A DNA stretch of 45,245 nucleotides. Source: JAZGER01 sp036480335. Lineage in GTDB: Bacteria; Pseudomonadota; Gammaproteobacteria; DSM-19610. The notes beneath the pieces were generated by a model, which did not search any database, had not been told where the DNA came from, and saw only the letters and a program-made list of their open reading frames with translations. The position numbers were made by a program, and so were the translations under genes. Shown here one piece after another: positions 24,031-32,063 of the stretch; within the stretch, counting starts at the first letter, position 1, and each line of letters starts with the position of its first letter. The DNA lies in the NCBI GenBank assembly GCA_036480335.1, contig JAZGGH010000140.1, positions 1 to 45,245 of the forward strand, written 5' to 3'.

Positions 24031-24768
24031 ATGATTAAACATGAAAGTATAGAAACGAATGCGGGTCTGTTGATCATCCTGACCTTAATCGTTATCAGTA
24101 TTGGTGGACTGGTTGAAATTGTACCGCTGTTTTTTATTAATGATACGATCGAAAAAGTCGAGGGTGTGCGTCCTTACTCACCGCTAGAATTGCGCGGTCG
24201 TGATATCTATCAACGTGAGGGCTGTTATCTTTGCCATTCGCAAATGATTCGCCCCTTCCGTGATGAAGCGTTGCGCTACGGGCATTATTCCCTCGCTGCG
24301 GAATCAAAGTATGACCATCCCTTTCAGTGGGGTTCCAAGCGCACAGGGCCTGATCTGGCGCGGGTGGGTGGCAAATATTCCAATGCCTGGCATGTAACTC
24401 ATATGAACAGACCGAAAGACGTTGTGCCTGAATCGATCATGCCAAACTACCCCTGGTTGCTGGAAAACGATCTGGATTATTCGGATATTGCACGCCGTAT
24501 GAAAGCACTGAAGCGAACCGGTGTGCCTTATTCGGAAACGCGGGAAGAGTATGATCGCAATGTTGCCGAACACGGTGAAACCATTGCCGGGCGACTGGAT
24601 ATTCTGTCAGCTGAGGATGAATTACTGAAGCAGGCTTTGACGGGTAATTATGATGGTCTGCGTACTCGAATTACAGAAATGGATGCGCTGGTTGCCTACC
24701 TGCAGGTACTCGGGACTATGGTGGATTTCAGTCAATATGAAGAAGGTTATTTTGCCGGTTTTCGGTAA
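24031..24768 (+). CDS. ccoO: cbb3-type oxidase subunit II CcoO (monoheme cytochrome c)
   Basis: A 245-aa membrane-anchored cytochrome c. ATG 24031 follows AGGAAAC; an in-frame start at 23959 inside ccoN is not credible. One N-terminal helix (about 13-33), then the heme motif CYLCH in REGCYLCHSQMIRPF, and a likely axial Met in VPESIMPNYPWL. It passes electrons from CcoP to CcoN. Confidence 0.97.
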   Translation: MIKHESIETNAGLLIILTLIVISIGGLVEIVPLFFINDTIEKVEGVRPYSPLELRGRDIYQREGCYLCHSQMIRPFRDEALRYGHYSLAAESKYDHPFQWGSKRTGPDLARVGGKYSNAWHVTHMNRPKDVVPESIMPNYPWLLENDLDYSDIARRMKALKRTGVPYSETREEYDRNVAEHGETIAGRLDILSAEDELLKQALTGNYDGLRTRITEMDALVAYLQVLGTMVDFSQYEEGYFAGFR

Positions 24769-24774
24769 GGATTA

Positions 24775-24978
24775 ATGATGCCAGAGTGGCTGCAGTGGCT
24801 TACTCGTTTTGAGAATAGCAAGGTTGTCGCCTTGCTGATTTTCTTTACAGTGTTTTGCGCAATCGTATTTTACCTCTATAGCGACAAAAAACGTTCATCC
24901 AGGCTGGAATCCTATAAGTATATGCCGCTGGATGACGATGAACCTGCAAAACAGGTTAAGGATAGTCATAATGAGTGA
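24775..24978 (+). CDS. ccoQ: cbb3-type oxidase subunit CcoQ
   Basis: A 67-aa single-span protein (helix about 19-36) with a charged cytosolic tail (SDKKRSSRLESYKY, DDDEPAKQ), normal for CcoQ/FixQ, which stabilises the complex. AAGGA precedes; the start may be either of two adjacent ATGs (24775 or 24778). It overlaps ccoP by eight bases. Confidence 0.92.
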   Translation: MMPEWLQWLTRFENSKVVALLIFFTVFCAIVFYLYSDKKRSSRLESYKYMPLDDDEPAKQVKDSHNE

Positions 24979-25903
24979 TGCAAAAACAAAATCAACGCAA
25001 CCGGTAGTACAGACGACAGGCCATGCCTGGGATGGCGATATTCAGGAATTTAATAATCCAATACCCACCTGGTGGATATGGTCCTTTTACGCCAGTGTTG
25101 TCTTTGCTATTGTTTACTGGGTTTTCTATCCTGCCTGGCCAATCGGCGACAGCTATACTAAAGGAGTAATGAATAACATTACTTTTATCGATAGCAATGG
25201 CGAAGAAAAGACCATGCACTGGAATACTCGCGCCCTTTTCCTGCGTGAAATGCAACAAAGCGATGAAGCACTGTTGACCAAAGACTGGACGAAGAAAGTC
25301 AGCAGTGCCAGTTATCAGCAGATATTGAACAGTCCTGAAATGCTGGAGTATAGTCGTTCCGCTGCTATTGGCCTGTTTGGTGATAACTGCGCGGCCTGTC
25401 ACGGTCACGGTGCGACAGGTAAAATTGGCCTGTTTCCGAATCTTGCCGATGATGACTGGTTGTGGGGTGGTTCTGTTGAGGACATAGAAACAACACTCAA
25501 AGACGGGCGCCTGGGTTATATGCCGGCTTTTAAGGGGGCATTGAACAAACAGCAGATTGATGATGTAGCCAATTTTGTGTTGAGTCTGTCTGGTCATGTT
25601 GTCGATGCAGGCGCGATTAAGCGAGGCCAGGCTGTTTTTCAGGGTAAGGAAGGTGGCTGTTATTATTGCCATAACGCTCAGGGCAGTGGCCTGAAATCTC
25701 AGGGTGCCGCAAATCTGACTGATGCCATCTGGACGGTTGCCGATGTGAATGCGCAGTCCGATATCGAAAAGAAAAAACAGGCAGTGAAGTGGGTCATTGA
25801 TAATGGTGTGTCCCGCCGTATGCCCGCCTGGTCTGGTCGCCTGTCTGATGCGCAGATCAAACTGCTGACGGTTTACATTCATGAGTTGGGTGGAGGTCAG
25901 TAA
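24971..25903 (+). CDS. ccoP: cbb3-type oxidase subunit III CcoP (diheme cytochrome c)
   Basis: A 310-aa protein. ATG 24971 gives the standard N-terminus with HAWDGDIQEFNNPIPTWW and one helix. Two heme c motifs follow, CAACH (GDNCAACHGHGATG) and CYYCH (GGCYYCHNAQGSG), each with downstream Met candidates (GYMPAF, RRMPAW). It receives electrons from the soluble cytochrome pool. An overlapping frame at 24932 is an upstream artefact within ccoQ. Confidence 0.97.
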   Translation: MSDAKTKSTQPVVQTTGHAWDGDIQEFNNPIPTWWIWSFYASVVFAIVYWVFYPAWPIGDSYTKGVMNNITFIDSNGEEKTMHWNTRALFLREMQQSDEALLTKDWTKKVSSASYQQILNSPEMLEYSRSAAIGLFGDNCAACHGHGATGKIGLFPNLADDDWLWGGSVEDIETTLKDGRLGYMPAFKGALNKQQIDDVANFVLSLSGHVVDAGAIKRGQAVFQGKEGGCYYCHNAQGSGLKSQGAANLTDAIWTVADVNAQSDIEKKKQAVKWVIDNGVSRRMPAWSGRLSDAQIKLLTVYIHELGGGQ

Positions 25904-27344
25904 CTCTCTGACCTATGTGATATTGTCTTCCGCCGAGTCTGATTTGCTATATCAGTCCCGAGCGCCGGTCTTTCCGCGCTCGGTAAAAGGGGCTTTCAGA
26001 AATCTGAAATGGGCCGTTCTTGTTTTGGCTTATGGCGTTTATTTTTTACTGCCATGGTTACGCTGGCAACGCTCTTCCGGGCCTGATCAGGCTGTTCTGT
26101 TTGATATTTCCTCGCGCAAATTTTATCTCTTCGATCTGGTTATCCATGCTCAGGATCTTTTCTGGCTGGCGGGTTTTCTGGTCATTGCAGCGCTGGTGTT
26201 GTTTTTTGTGACCGGTCTGGCAGGTCGCGTGTTCTGCGGCTATTTCTGTTTTCAAACTTTGTGGACAGATTTATTTTTGCTCATCGAGAGAAAAGTGCAG
26301 GGCGATCGCGTCGCGCGTATGCGGCTGGCAAAATCGCCGTTGTCTACAAACAAATTGCTGAAACTTGGGCTGACACATTTTCTGTGGTTGCTGGTTGCAT
26401 TCTGGACGGGTTTTACCTTTACCCTGTATTGGGATAATGCGCCACAATTAATCAAGGATTTTTTCACCGGTAATGCGCCTTTCCCAGCGTATGCAACCAC
26501 GCTCTTTCTGATGGCGACAACCTATGTTATGGCCGGCCTGGCACGTGAGCAGGTTTGCACCTACATGTGCCCGTATTCACGTTTTCAGGCAGTTATGTTC
26601 GATGCAGATACAAGGGTGGTTACCTATGATCTGATACGCGGTGAGGGTGATAAAGGTCGCAACAAGGTGACAGCTTCGCTGAAAAAACTGGATCAGCGCC
26701 AGCAACAGGGCGTTGGCGAATGTATCGATTGCGGTTACTGTGTGCAGGTTTGCCCTACGGGTATCGATATTCGTGACGGCCTGCAGATTGAATGCATTAC
26801 CTGCGCCCTGTGTATTGATGCCTGCGATGTCATTATGTGCAAGCTGGGTTGGGGTAAAGGTCTTATTCGCTACACATCGGAGAATCAGACTGAAGGTAAA
26901 AAAAGCCCGACCTTCAAGCTGAAAAATATCGCCTATGGCTTGTTTCTGTTGCTGGCAATTGCGGGCCTCACCTGGAGTGTAGCTAATCAGAATCCAGTAG
27001 ATCTGTCAGTGGTTCAGGTGCGACAGCCACTGTTTGTGCGTTTGTCAGATGGGCGGATTATGAACAGTTATAACCTGCGTCTTGAAAATAAAACCAACAA
27101 GCAAGTGAACATGGTGTTGATGATACAGGGTCTGGCGGGGGCCGAGATTGATACCGGACAGCTGAAGACGATAACCCTGAAGCCACAGGATACGCTAAAA
27201 ATACACGCCAGAATTCGTTGGCAACCTTCTCACAGCACCAAACTGGCGCGCCCGTTCCAGTTTAATGCGGTGCCTCTGGAAAGCAGCAGTGTGGGCATGA
27301 TTACCACCGATGCGACTTTCTTTGCTCCTGGGAGCCAATATTAA
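25881..27344 (+). CDS. ccoG: Cytochrome c oxidase accessory protein CcoG (RdxA/FixG)
   Basis: A 487-aa membrane Fe-S protein needed for cbb3 biogenesis, with a proposed role in Cu(II) reduction. About five membrane helices, then two ferredoxin clusters: Cys281/284/287/291 (CIDCGYCVQVCP) and Cys305/308/311/315 (CITCALCIDAC), plus membrane-side Cys pairs at VFCGYFC and CTYMCP. The C-terminal part is the FixG immunoglobulin-like domain. The ATG at 25881 overlaps ccoP by 23 bases; a GTG about 12 codons later, after GGAGG, is a possible alternative start. Confidence 0.95.
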   Translation: MSWVEVSNSLTYVILSSAESDLLYQSRAPVFPRSVKGAFRNLKWAVLVLAYGVYFLLPWLRWQRSSGPDQAVLFDISSRKFYLFDLVIHAQDLFWLAGFLVIAALVLFFVTGLAGRVFCGYFCFQTLWTDLFLLIERKVQGDRVARMRLAKSPLSTNKLLKLGLTHFLWLLVAFWTGFTFTLYWDNAPQLIKDFFTGNAPFPAYATTLFLMATTYVMAGLAREQVCTYMCPYSRFQAVMFDADTRVVTYDLIRGEGDKGRNKVTASLKKLDQRQQQGVGECIDCGYCVQVCPTGIDIRDGLQIECITCALCIDACDVIMCKLGWGKGLIRYTSENQTEGKKSPTFKLKNIAYGLFLLLAIAGLTWSVANQNPVDLSVVQVRQPLFVRLSDGRIMNSYNLRLENKTNKQVNMVLMIQGLAGAEIDTGQLKTITLKPQDTLKIHARIRWQPSHSTKLARPFQFNAVPLESSSVGMITTDATFFAPGSQY

Positions 27345-28166
27345 ATGTTGCAGTCACTGTTTGTTTTGCCATTAGGTGTTGTTCTCGTCACGCTTGTTTT
27401 TTTGCTGATTTTTATTCTGTTTGGTCTGCAGGGAAAACAGGCTGCAGCCGTGACAGCCTTGCTTGCCCTGACAGGGTTGATGATTATCAGCCTGCTGGAT
27501 TGGCCGGGTGCTGATGTTTTTGCCATGTATGTGGCGGTACTATCCGTAACAGTTTACTTGCTGGGTGTCATTGCCACTGCCAGGGAATCGCGCAAGGCCG
27601 ATGGTCAGAGTGACGCGCACTGGTTTCACTGGGGGCCGGCGTTGATTATCGGGTTTTTTCTGGTGTTATTTGCAGCAGACAGTGTCTTCGTCATGCTTTC
27701 AACTGAAGGGCTATCTGGCAAGCTGGCGGGTTATTTATTGCCGGAACGCAGCGATGATGCCAAAATTTCTTCAAATTTTCCAGGCGTGGTTGCAAGCAAT
27801 TACCAGAAAAAAGAATCACAGTACAACGCTTTTAAGGCGCGCATGGATGAGCAGACGAAACGTGGCTGGCAGGTGAAGAAAGGCTGGCTGGGTGAGGCTG
27901 TCGCCAGGCAGTCCTCACGTTTTCAAGTGGCAGTGAATGATCGTGATGATCAGCCTGTTGAGGGTGCGGTTATAAAGGGCCTGTTCCAGCGCCCATCCGA
28001 TGTTCGGCTGGATCAGGAATTTACTATGCTGGAAGTGGCGCCAGGTGTTTACCAGTCAGAGCTTAGCCTGCCAAAAGCAGGTGTCTGGAAGCTGGTGTTA
28101 GGCATCAGAAAAGATGCTGCCACACATGAGTTATTCGCAGTCACAACGCTTACAGAGCCACAGTAG
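27345..28166 (+). CDS. ccoH: FixH/CcoH family protein with N-terminal membrane extension
   Basis: A 273-aa protein starting directly after the ccoG stop. The C-terminal two thirds is FixH-like: HWFHWGPALIIGFFLVLFAADSVFV (one helix), then a periplasmic domain with KGWQVKKGW-like and PGVYQSELSLPKAGVW segments. The first 90 residues add about three extra helices (about 4-29, 34-52, 56-76). Common FixH proteins are about 150-170 aa, so this is an extended form. CcoH is needed for stable cbb3 assembly. The family call is good; the role of the extension is unknown. Confidence 0.88.
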   Translation: MLQSLFVLPLGVVLVTLVFLLIFILFGLQGKQAAAVTALLALTGLMIISLLDWPGADVFAMYVAVLSVTVYLLGVIATARESRKADGQSDAHWFHWGPALIIGFFLVLFAADSVFVMLSTEGLSGKLAGYLLPERSDDAKISSNFPGVVASNYQKKESQYNAFKARMDEQTKRGWQVKKGWLGEAVARQSSRFQVAVNDRDDQPVEGAVIKGLFQRPSDVRLDQEFTMLEVAPGVYQSELSLPKAGVWKLVLGIRKDAATHELFAVTTLTEPQ

Positions 28167-28176
28167 CGAGCAGAAT

Positions 28177-30621
28177 ATGACGCAGGAAAACAAACAATCC
28201 TGTTTTCATTGTGGTCTGCCAATACCTTCTGGCAGTGCTTACTGTGTCAACATAAACGGCAATGACGAACCGATGTGCTGTGCCGGCTGTGAGGCGGTGG
28301 CGCGAGCGATAGTCGAAAATGGCCTGACGGATTTTTACCAGTACCGTTCTGAAAAAACAGACCAGGCCAGGGTGCTGGTACCAGACGAATTGCGTGAACT
28401 GGAGCTCTATGATCGTGCGGATTTGCAGAAAGGTTTTGTGCGAGAAACCGGTGAGCATACGCGTGAGGCCTCGCTGATTCTGGAGGGCATTGTTTGCGCG
28501 GCCTGTATCTGGCTTAACGAGCAGCATGTGAAAGCTCTGCCAGGTGTGGAGGATTTCCAGGTGAATTATTCAACCCATCGGGCACGGGTTATCTGGGATA
28601 ACGATGTTATCAATCTGAGCCAGATTCTTGAGGCAATTCAGGCGATTGGTTATCAGGCGCACCCCTTTGATGTCGGTCGTCAGGAACAGGTTTTCAAACA
28701 GGAAAAATCTCTTGCCATGCGTCGCCTTGCCGTCGCAGGTCTGGGCATGATGCAGGTGATGATGCTGGCGGTGGCGTTGTATGCCGGAGCTTATGAAGGC
28801 ATGAGTGATCAGCTGAAAAGCTTCTTGCGCTGGGTTAGCTTGTTATTGACCACGCCGGTTGTATTGTATTCTGCACGACCTTTTTTCGAACGTGCCTGGA
28901 AAGACCTGAAACGGCGGCAGGCGGGTATGGATGTGCCGGTGGCTCTGGCGATTGGTGGCGCTTTTCTGGCCAGCGCCTGGGCGACAATTCGCGGTGTTGG
29001 TGATGTCTATTTTGATTCAGTGAACATGTTCACTTTCTTCCTGCTGACCGGTCGCTATCTGGAAATGGCAGCACGTCATCGTGCCGGGCAGGCTGCCGAG
29101 GAACTGGTCAAGTTACTGCCAGCAACGGCAACGCGGCTGGAGGATAATGAGCAGGTAAGAGTATCCGTGGCCGAGCTAACAGCGGCTGACCGGGTGCTGA
29201 TCAAGCCGGGTGAAACCGTGCCGGCAGATGGTGTGGTGCTTGAAGGCAGTAGTCTGGTTGATGAATCGCTGTTAACCGGCGAGAGTTTGCCGCTACCACG
29301 CAAACCCGGTGATGCGCTGGTGGGCGGTACCGTCAATGCAGACAGTCCGTTAGTGATGCAGGTGAATAAGGTCGGAGAGGACACAGTGTTGTCTGCTATC
29401 GTTCGTTTACTTGATCGTGCGCAAACTGAAAAACCCTCTCTGGCGCGACTGGCGGATAAAGTTGCTGGCTGGTTTGTGCTTGTGCTGTTGTTACTGGCCG
29501 GACTTGTAGCCCTGTGGTGGTGGCAGCATTCCCCCCAAGAGGCATTTCGCGTTACCTTGTCGATTCTGGTTGTTACCTGTCCCTGTGCGCTATCGCTGGC
29601 AACGCCGGCCACGCTGTCGACGGCAACCGGTGCGCTGACCCGTCTGGGTGTGTTAACAACCCGTGGTCATGCGCTCGAATCACTGGCTAAAGTGACGCGT
29701 CTGATATTTGATAAAACCGGCACCCTCACCGAAGGCCGCCTGCAATTGTCCGGTGTGCAGATACCCGATGCCGATGCATCTGCTGGCAGAGATGAATTGA
29801 TCTCCATGGCTGCAGCACTGGAACGATCTTCGGAACATCCTGTGGCAATGGCATTCCTGCAAGCAGTCGAAGGACGCAGCGTTTCAGCTGCACAAATAAA
29901 ATCAGTACCGGGTGAAGGTATCGAGGGCCTTATCGAGGGTCGGATTGTAAGGTTGGGTAATCCGGATTTTGTTGCCACTCTGGTGGCAAGTCCGGTGCCT
30001 GAGGTGACTCTGGATCAACAGCAGACAATTGTTTTTCTTGGTGTCGAAAATACCTGGCTGGGAATCTTCTCGCTGGCAGATAAATTACGTGTAGGGGCAA
30101 CGGATACTATCAGCTCACTGCATGCGCTGGGAATACAGACCGAGCTGCTAAGCGGCGACCAGCCAGGTGTGGTTGAAACGATGGCGAGGCAGGCGGGAAT
30201 AAGCGTTTATCAGGCAAGCTGTTCGCCACAGGATAAATTACAGCGCATTCAGGCATTGCAGGCACGTGGTGAAATTGTCGGCATGGTTGGCGATGGCGTG
30301 AATGATGCACCGGTGCTGGCGGCTGCGCAGATATCTATTGCCATGGGCAGCGGTACCCAACTTGCACAGGCCAGTGCTGATATGGTGCTGCTATCCGAGC
30401 AACTGCCACATCTGGTGATTGCTGCTCGCGTTGCCAGGAAAACGCGCCAGGTTATTCAGCAGAATCTGGCCTGGGCCGTTCTCTACAATCTGTTGGCATT
30501 GCCGCTGGCGGCAATGGGCCTGATTGCTCCCTGGATGGCCGCGATCGGTATGTCGCTAAGTTCGTTGATTGTGGTGGTTAATGCACTGCGATTACGTAAG
30601 TTGCCAGGAGCTGCTGGTTAG
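28177..30621 (+). CDS. ccoI: Copper-transporting P-type ATPase CcoI (FixI)
   Basis: An 814-aa P1B-ATPase that exports copper for the cbb3 CuB site. ATG 28177 is preferred (MTQENKQSCFHCG); an in-frame ATG at 28114 lies inside ccoH. There is an N-terminal Cys-rich domain (CFHCG, CCAGC), then a heavy-metal domain with CAAC at about 107-110. The transmembrane metal site is CPC (VTCPCALSLATP), with phosphorylation at DKTGT, SEHP in the nucleotide domain, and GDGVNDAP. The extra N-terminal Cys domain and neighbours identify CcoI rather than CopA. Confidence 0.96.
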   Translation: MTQENKQSCFHCGLPIPSGSAYCVNINGNDEPMCCAGCEAVARAIVENGLTDFYQYRSEKTDQARVLVPDELRELELYDRADLQKGFVRETGEHTREASLILEGIVCAACIWLNEQHVKALPGVEDFQVNYSTHRARVIWDNDVINLSQILEAIQAIGYQAHPFDVGRQEQVFKQEKSLAMRRLAVAGLGMMQVMMLAVALYAGAYEGMSDQLKSFLRWVSLLLTTPVVLYSARPFFERAWKDLKRRQAGMDVPVALAIGGAFLASAWATIRGVGDVYFDSVNMFTFFLLTGRYLEMAARHRAGQAAEELVKLLPATATRLEDNEQVRVSVAELTAADRVLIKPGETVPADGVVLEGSSLVDESLLTGESLPLPRKPGDALVGGTVNADSPLVMQVNKVGEDTVLSAIVRLLDRAQTEKPSLARLADKVAGWFVLVLLLLAGLVALWWWQHSPQEAFRVTLSILVVTCPCALSLATPATLSTATGALTRLGVLTTRGHALESLAKVTRLIFDKTGTLTEGRLQLSGVQIPDADASAGRDELISMAAALERSSEHPVAMAFLQAVEGRSVSAAQIKSVPGEGIEGLIEGRIVRLGNPDFVATLVASPVPEVTLDQQQTIVFLGVENTWLGIFSLADKLRVGATDTISSLHALGIQTELLSGDQPGVVETMARQAGISVYQASCSPQDKLQRIQALQARGEIVGMVGDGVNDAPVLAAAQISIAMGSGTQLAQASADMVLLSEQLPHLVIAARVARKTRQVIQQNLAWAVLYNLLALPLAAMGLIAPWMAAIGMSLSSLIVVVNALRLRKLPGAAG

Positions 30622-30682
30622 TCGTTTGTATTATAATAGAGGCACCCTAAGATGTTTCTTATGAAATGGCAGGTTTAAGCCG

Positions 30683-30880
30683 ATGGATATATTATATTTA
30701 TTAATTCCCCTCAGTCTGTTGGTGATGGGTATCGCGATTGCAGTATTTTTCTGGGCGATAAAAAGCGGGCAATATGAAGACCTTGAAGGGCCTGCGCACC
30801 GCATTTTGATGGATGATGATGATCCAAGGATTCCAGGCAATAGAGACAAAATAAAGCCACAGTCAGGCGATGATTCTTGA
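30683..30880 (+). CDS. ccoS: cbb3-type oxidase assembly protein CcoS
   Basis: A 65-aa single-span protein: MDILYLLIPLSLLVMGIAI start, then FFWAIKSGQYEDLEGPAHRIL and an acidic DDDDP stretch, all typical of CcoS/FixS, which is needed for heme and copper insertion into cbb3. It lies about 60 bases after ccoI; a TATAAT at 30632-30637 lies in between without a convincing -35. Confidence 0.95.
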   Translation: MDILYLLIPLSLLVMGIAIAVFFWAIKSGQYEDLEGPAHRILMDDDDPRIPGNRDKIKPQSGDDS

Positions 30881-30940
30881 GGCTGGCGCGAGATTAAGAT
30901 AAAATTAGATATTACTAATATAGTTTTTGGAGAAAGCCAG

Positions 30941-31033
30941 ATGTTTACGTTTCAGGGGTTTCCGATGGTCATTGTTGTTGTGCTGATTGTTATGGCCTGG
31001 CTAAGTTTTCTTTCGGTTGTTTTTTCTGGATAG
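30941..31033 (+). CDS. Putative 30-aa single-span membrane peptide after ccoS
   Basis: An ATG at 30941 with GGAG at eight bases' distance opens a 30-codon frame ending in TAG 31031-31033. The peptide is MFTFQGFP followed by a continuous hydrophobic span of about 20 residues (MVIVVVLIVMAWLSFLSVVF) and a two-residue tail. Small single-helix subunits are known in oxidase complexes, including the CcoM peptide of a pseudomonad cbb3 enzyme, so an accessory subunit is a reasonable guess. I see no proven sequence match. It ends ten bases before the convergent rpoH stop. Confidence 0.5.
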   Translation: MFTFQGFPMVIVVVLIVMAWLSFLSVVFSG

Positions 31034-31043
31034 TGTATTTGTT

Positions 31044-31907
31044 TCAGGCAATTAACTGCTGTAATTTACCCAGTGCATTCTTTTCCAGTTGGCGAACCCG
31101 TTCTGCAGAAATGCCAAACTGGTCGGCAAGTTGATGAAGTGTCGTTTTTTTCTCCGCTAACCAGCGTTTTTCCAGAATAACCTGACTGCGCTCATCCAGC
31201 GTAGATAAGGCATTTGCCAGTGCCAGATTGCTGTGCATGATTGTGTCATCCTGCTCTACCAGCCTGGCTGGATCCTGATTGCTTGCATCGGTGAGATAGG
31301 CCGCTGGTGCCCAGGAAGATTCATCATCATCGGCCACAGGTAGATCAAATGATACGTCAGGACTGCTGAGTCGTTGCTCCATTTCCAGTACATTGGCTGT
31401 TGTCACGCCAAGGTCTTCGGCAACCGTTTCGGCCTCTTCTCTGTTTAACCAGCTAATACGTTTTTTAGAGCTGCGCAGGTTAAAAAACAGTTTGCGCTGT
31501 GCTTTGGTGGTGGCTATTTTGACGATTCGCCAATTGCGCAGAATGTGTTCGTGAATTTCGGCGCGAATCCAGTGCACAGCAAAAGAAACCAGACGTACGC
31601 CGATTTCAGGCTTGAAGCGTTTCACCGCTTTCATCAGGCCAACACCGCCTTCCTGAATGAGATCGGCCAGTGGCAGCCCATAGCCATTGTAACCACGCGC
31701 AATGTGGGCAACGAAACGCAGGTTGGACATGACCAGCTGACGGGCGGCAGCAAGATCGTTATGATCGCGAAAGCGCAGTGCCAGAGTGTTTTCTTCCTCA
31801 GCACTGAGTACCGGTATCTGCCTGATTTTCTGCAGATAACTTTCCAGGCTATTGCCTGGAGCGAGCAAACTGATGCTTGTGTTTACGGTCATTATTGCCT
31901 GGCTCAT
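31044..31907 (-). CDS. rpoH: Heat-shock sigma factor RpoH (sigma-32)
   Basis: A 287-aa sigma factor. Region 2 includes LRFVAHIARGYNGYGLPLADLIQEG and IGVRLVSFAVHWIRAEIHEHILRNWRIVK. The RpoH box QRKLFFNLR is at 137-145. Region 4 has DERSQVILEKRWL and a C-terminal helix-turn-helix (LADQFGISAERVRQLE). TGAGGA precedes the ATG; a second Met is at codon 6. It is downstream of ftsX in the classic order but has its own leader with a CIRCE element, suggesting extra repression by HrcA. Confidence 0.97.
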   Translation of the reverse strand: MSQAIMTVNTSISLLAPGNSLESYLQKIRQIPVLSAEEENTLALRFRDHNDLAAARQLVMSNLRFVAHIARGYNGYGLPLADLIQEGGVGLMKAVKRFKPEIGVRLVSFAVHWIRAEIHEHILRNWRIVKIATTKAQRKLFFNLRSSKKRISWLNREEAETVAEDLGVTTANVLEMEQRLSSPDVSFDLPVADDDESSWAPAAYLTDASNQDPARLVEQDDTIMHSNLALANALSTLDERSQVILEKRWLAEKKTTLHQLADQFGISAERVRQLEKNALGKLQQLIA

Positions 31908-31930
31908 TTTGTCCTCAGGATTTCACTAGT

Positions 31931-31957
31931 TTAGCACTCTAGTAGAGAGAGTGCTAA
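31931..31957 (-). promoter_or_regulatory. CIRCE element (HrcA operator) upstream of rpoH
   Basis: TTAGCACTC, a nine-base spacer, then GAGTGCTAA: a perfect match to the CIRCE consensus in both arm sequence and spacing. It ends 24 bases before the rpoH start. HrcA binding at CIRCE represses heat-shock genes until heat inactivates HrcA. A weak sigma-E-like -35 (GAACTT, minus strand, 31972-31967) lies just upstream, but I cannot confirm a promoter. hrcA is not in the window. Confidence 0.9.
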
Positions 31958-32063
31958 CGGTCGAAAAAGTTCATTAGCGCTAGCGGCATTTTCCGGGATA
32001 AGTAAAGAAACCGCTTAATTAACTTAATCAGAATATCCTGAAGAATTAACAGGGTATTACAAC

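Noticed and set aside
24992..25882. Long open frame on the minus strand opposite ccoP
   Set aside because: It is fully antisense to a gene with two heme motifs and clear homology, has no recognisable domain and no ribosome-binding site.
31958..31990. Sigma-E-type promoter upstream of rpoH
   Set aside because: GAACTT is present, but the -10 candidates fit TCTNA poorly at the right distance; kept only as a note under CIRCE.
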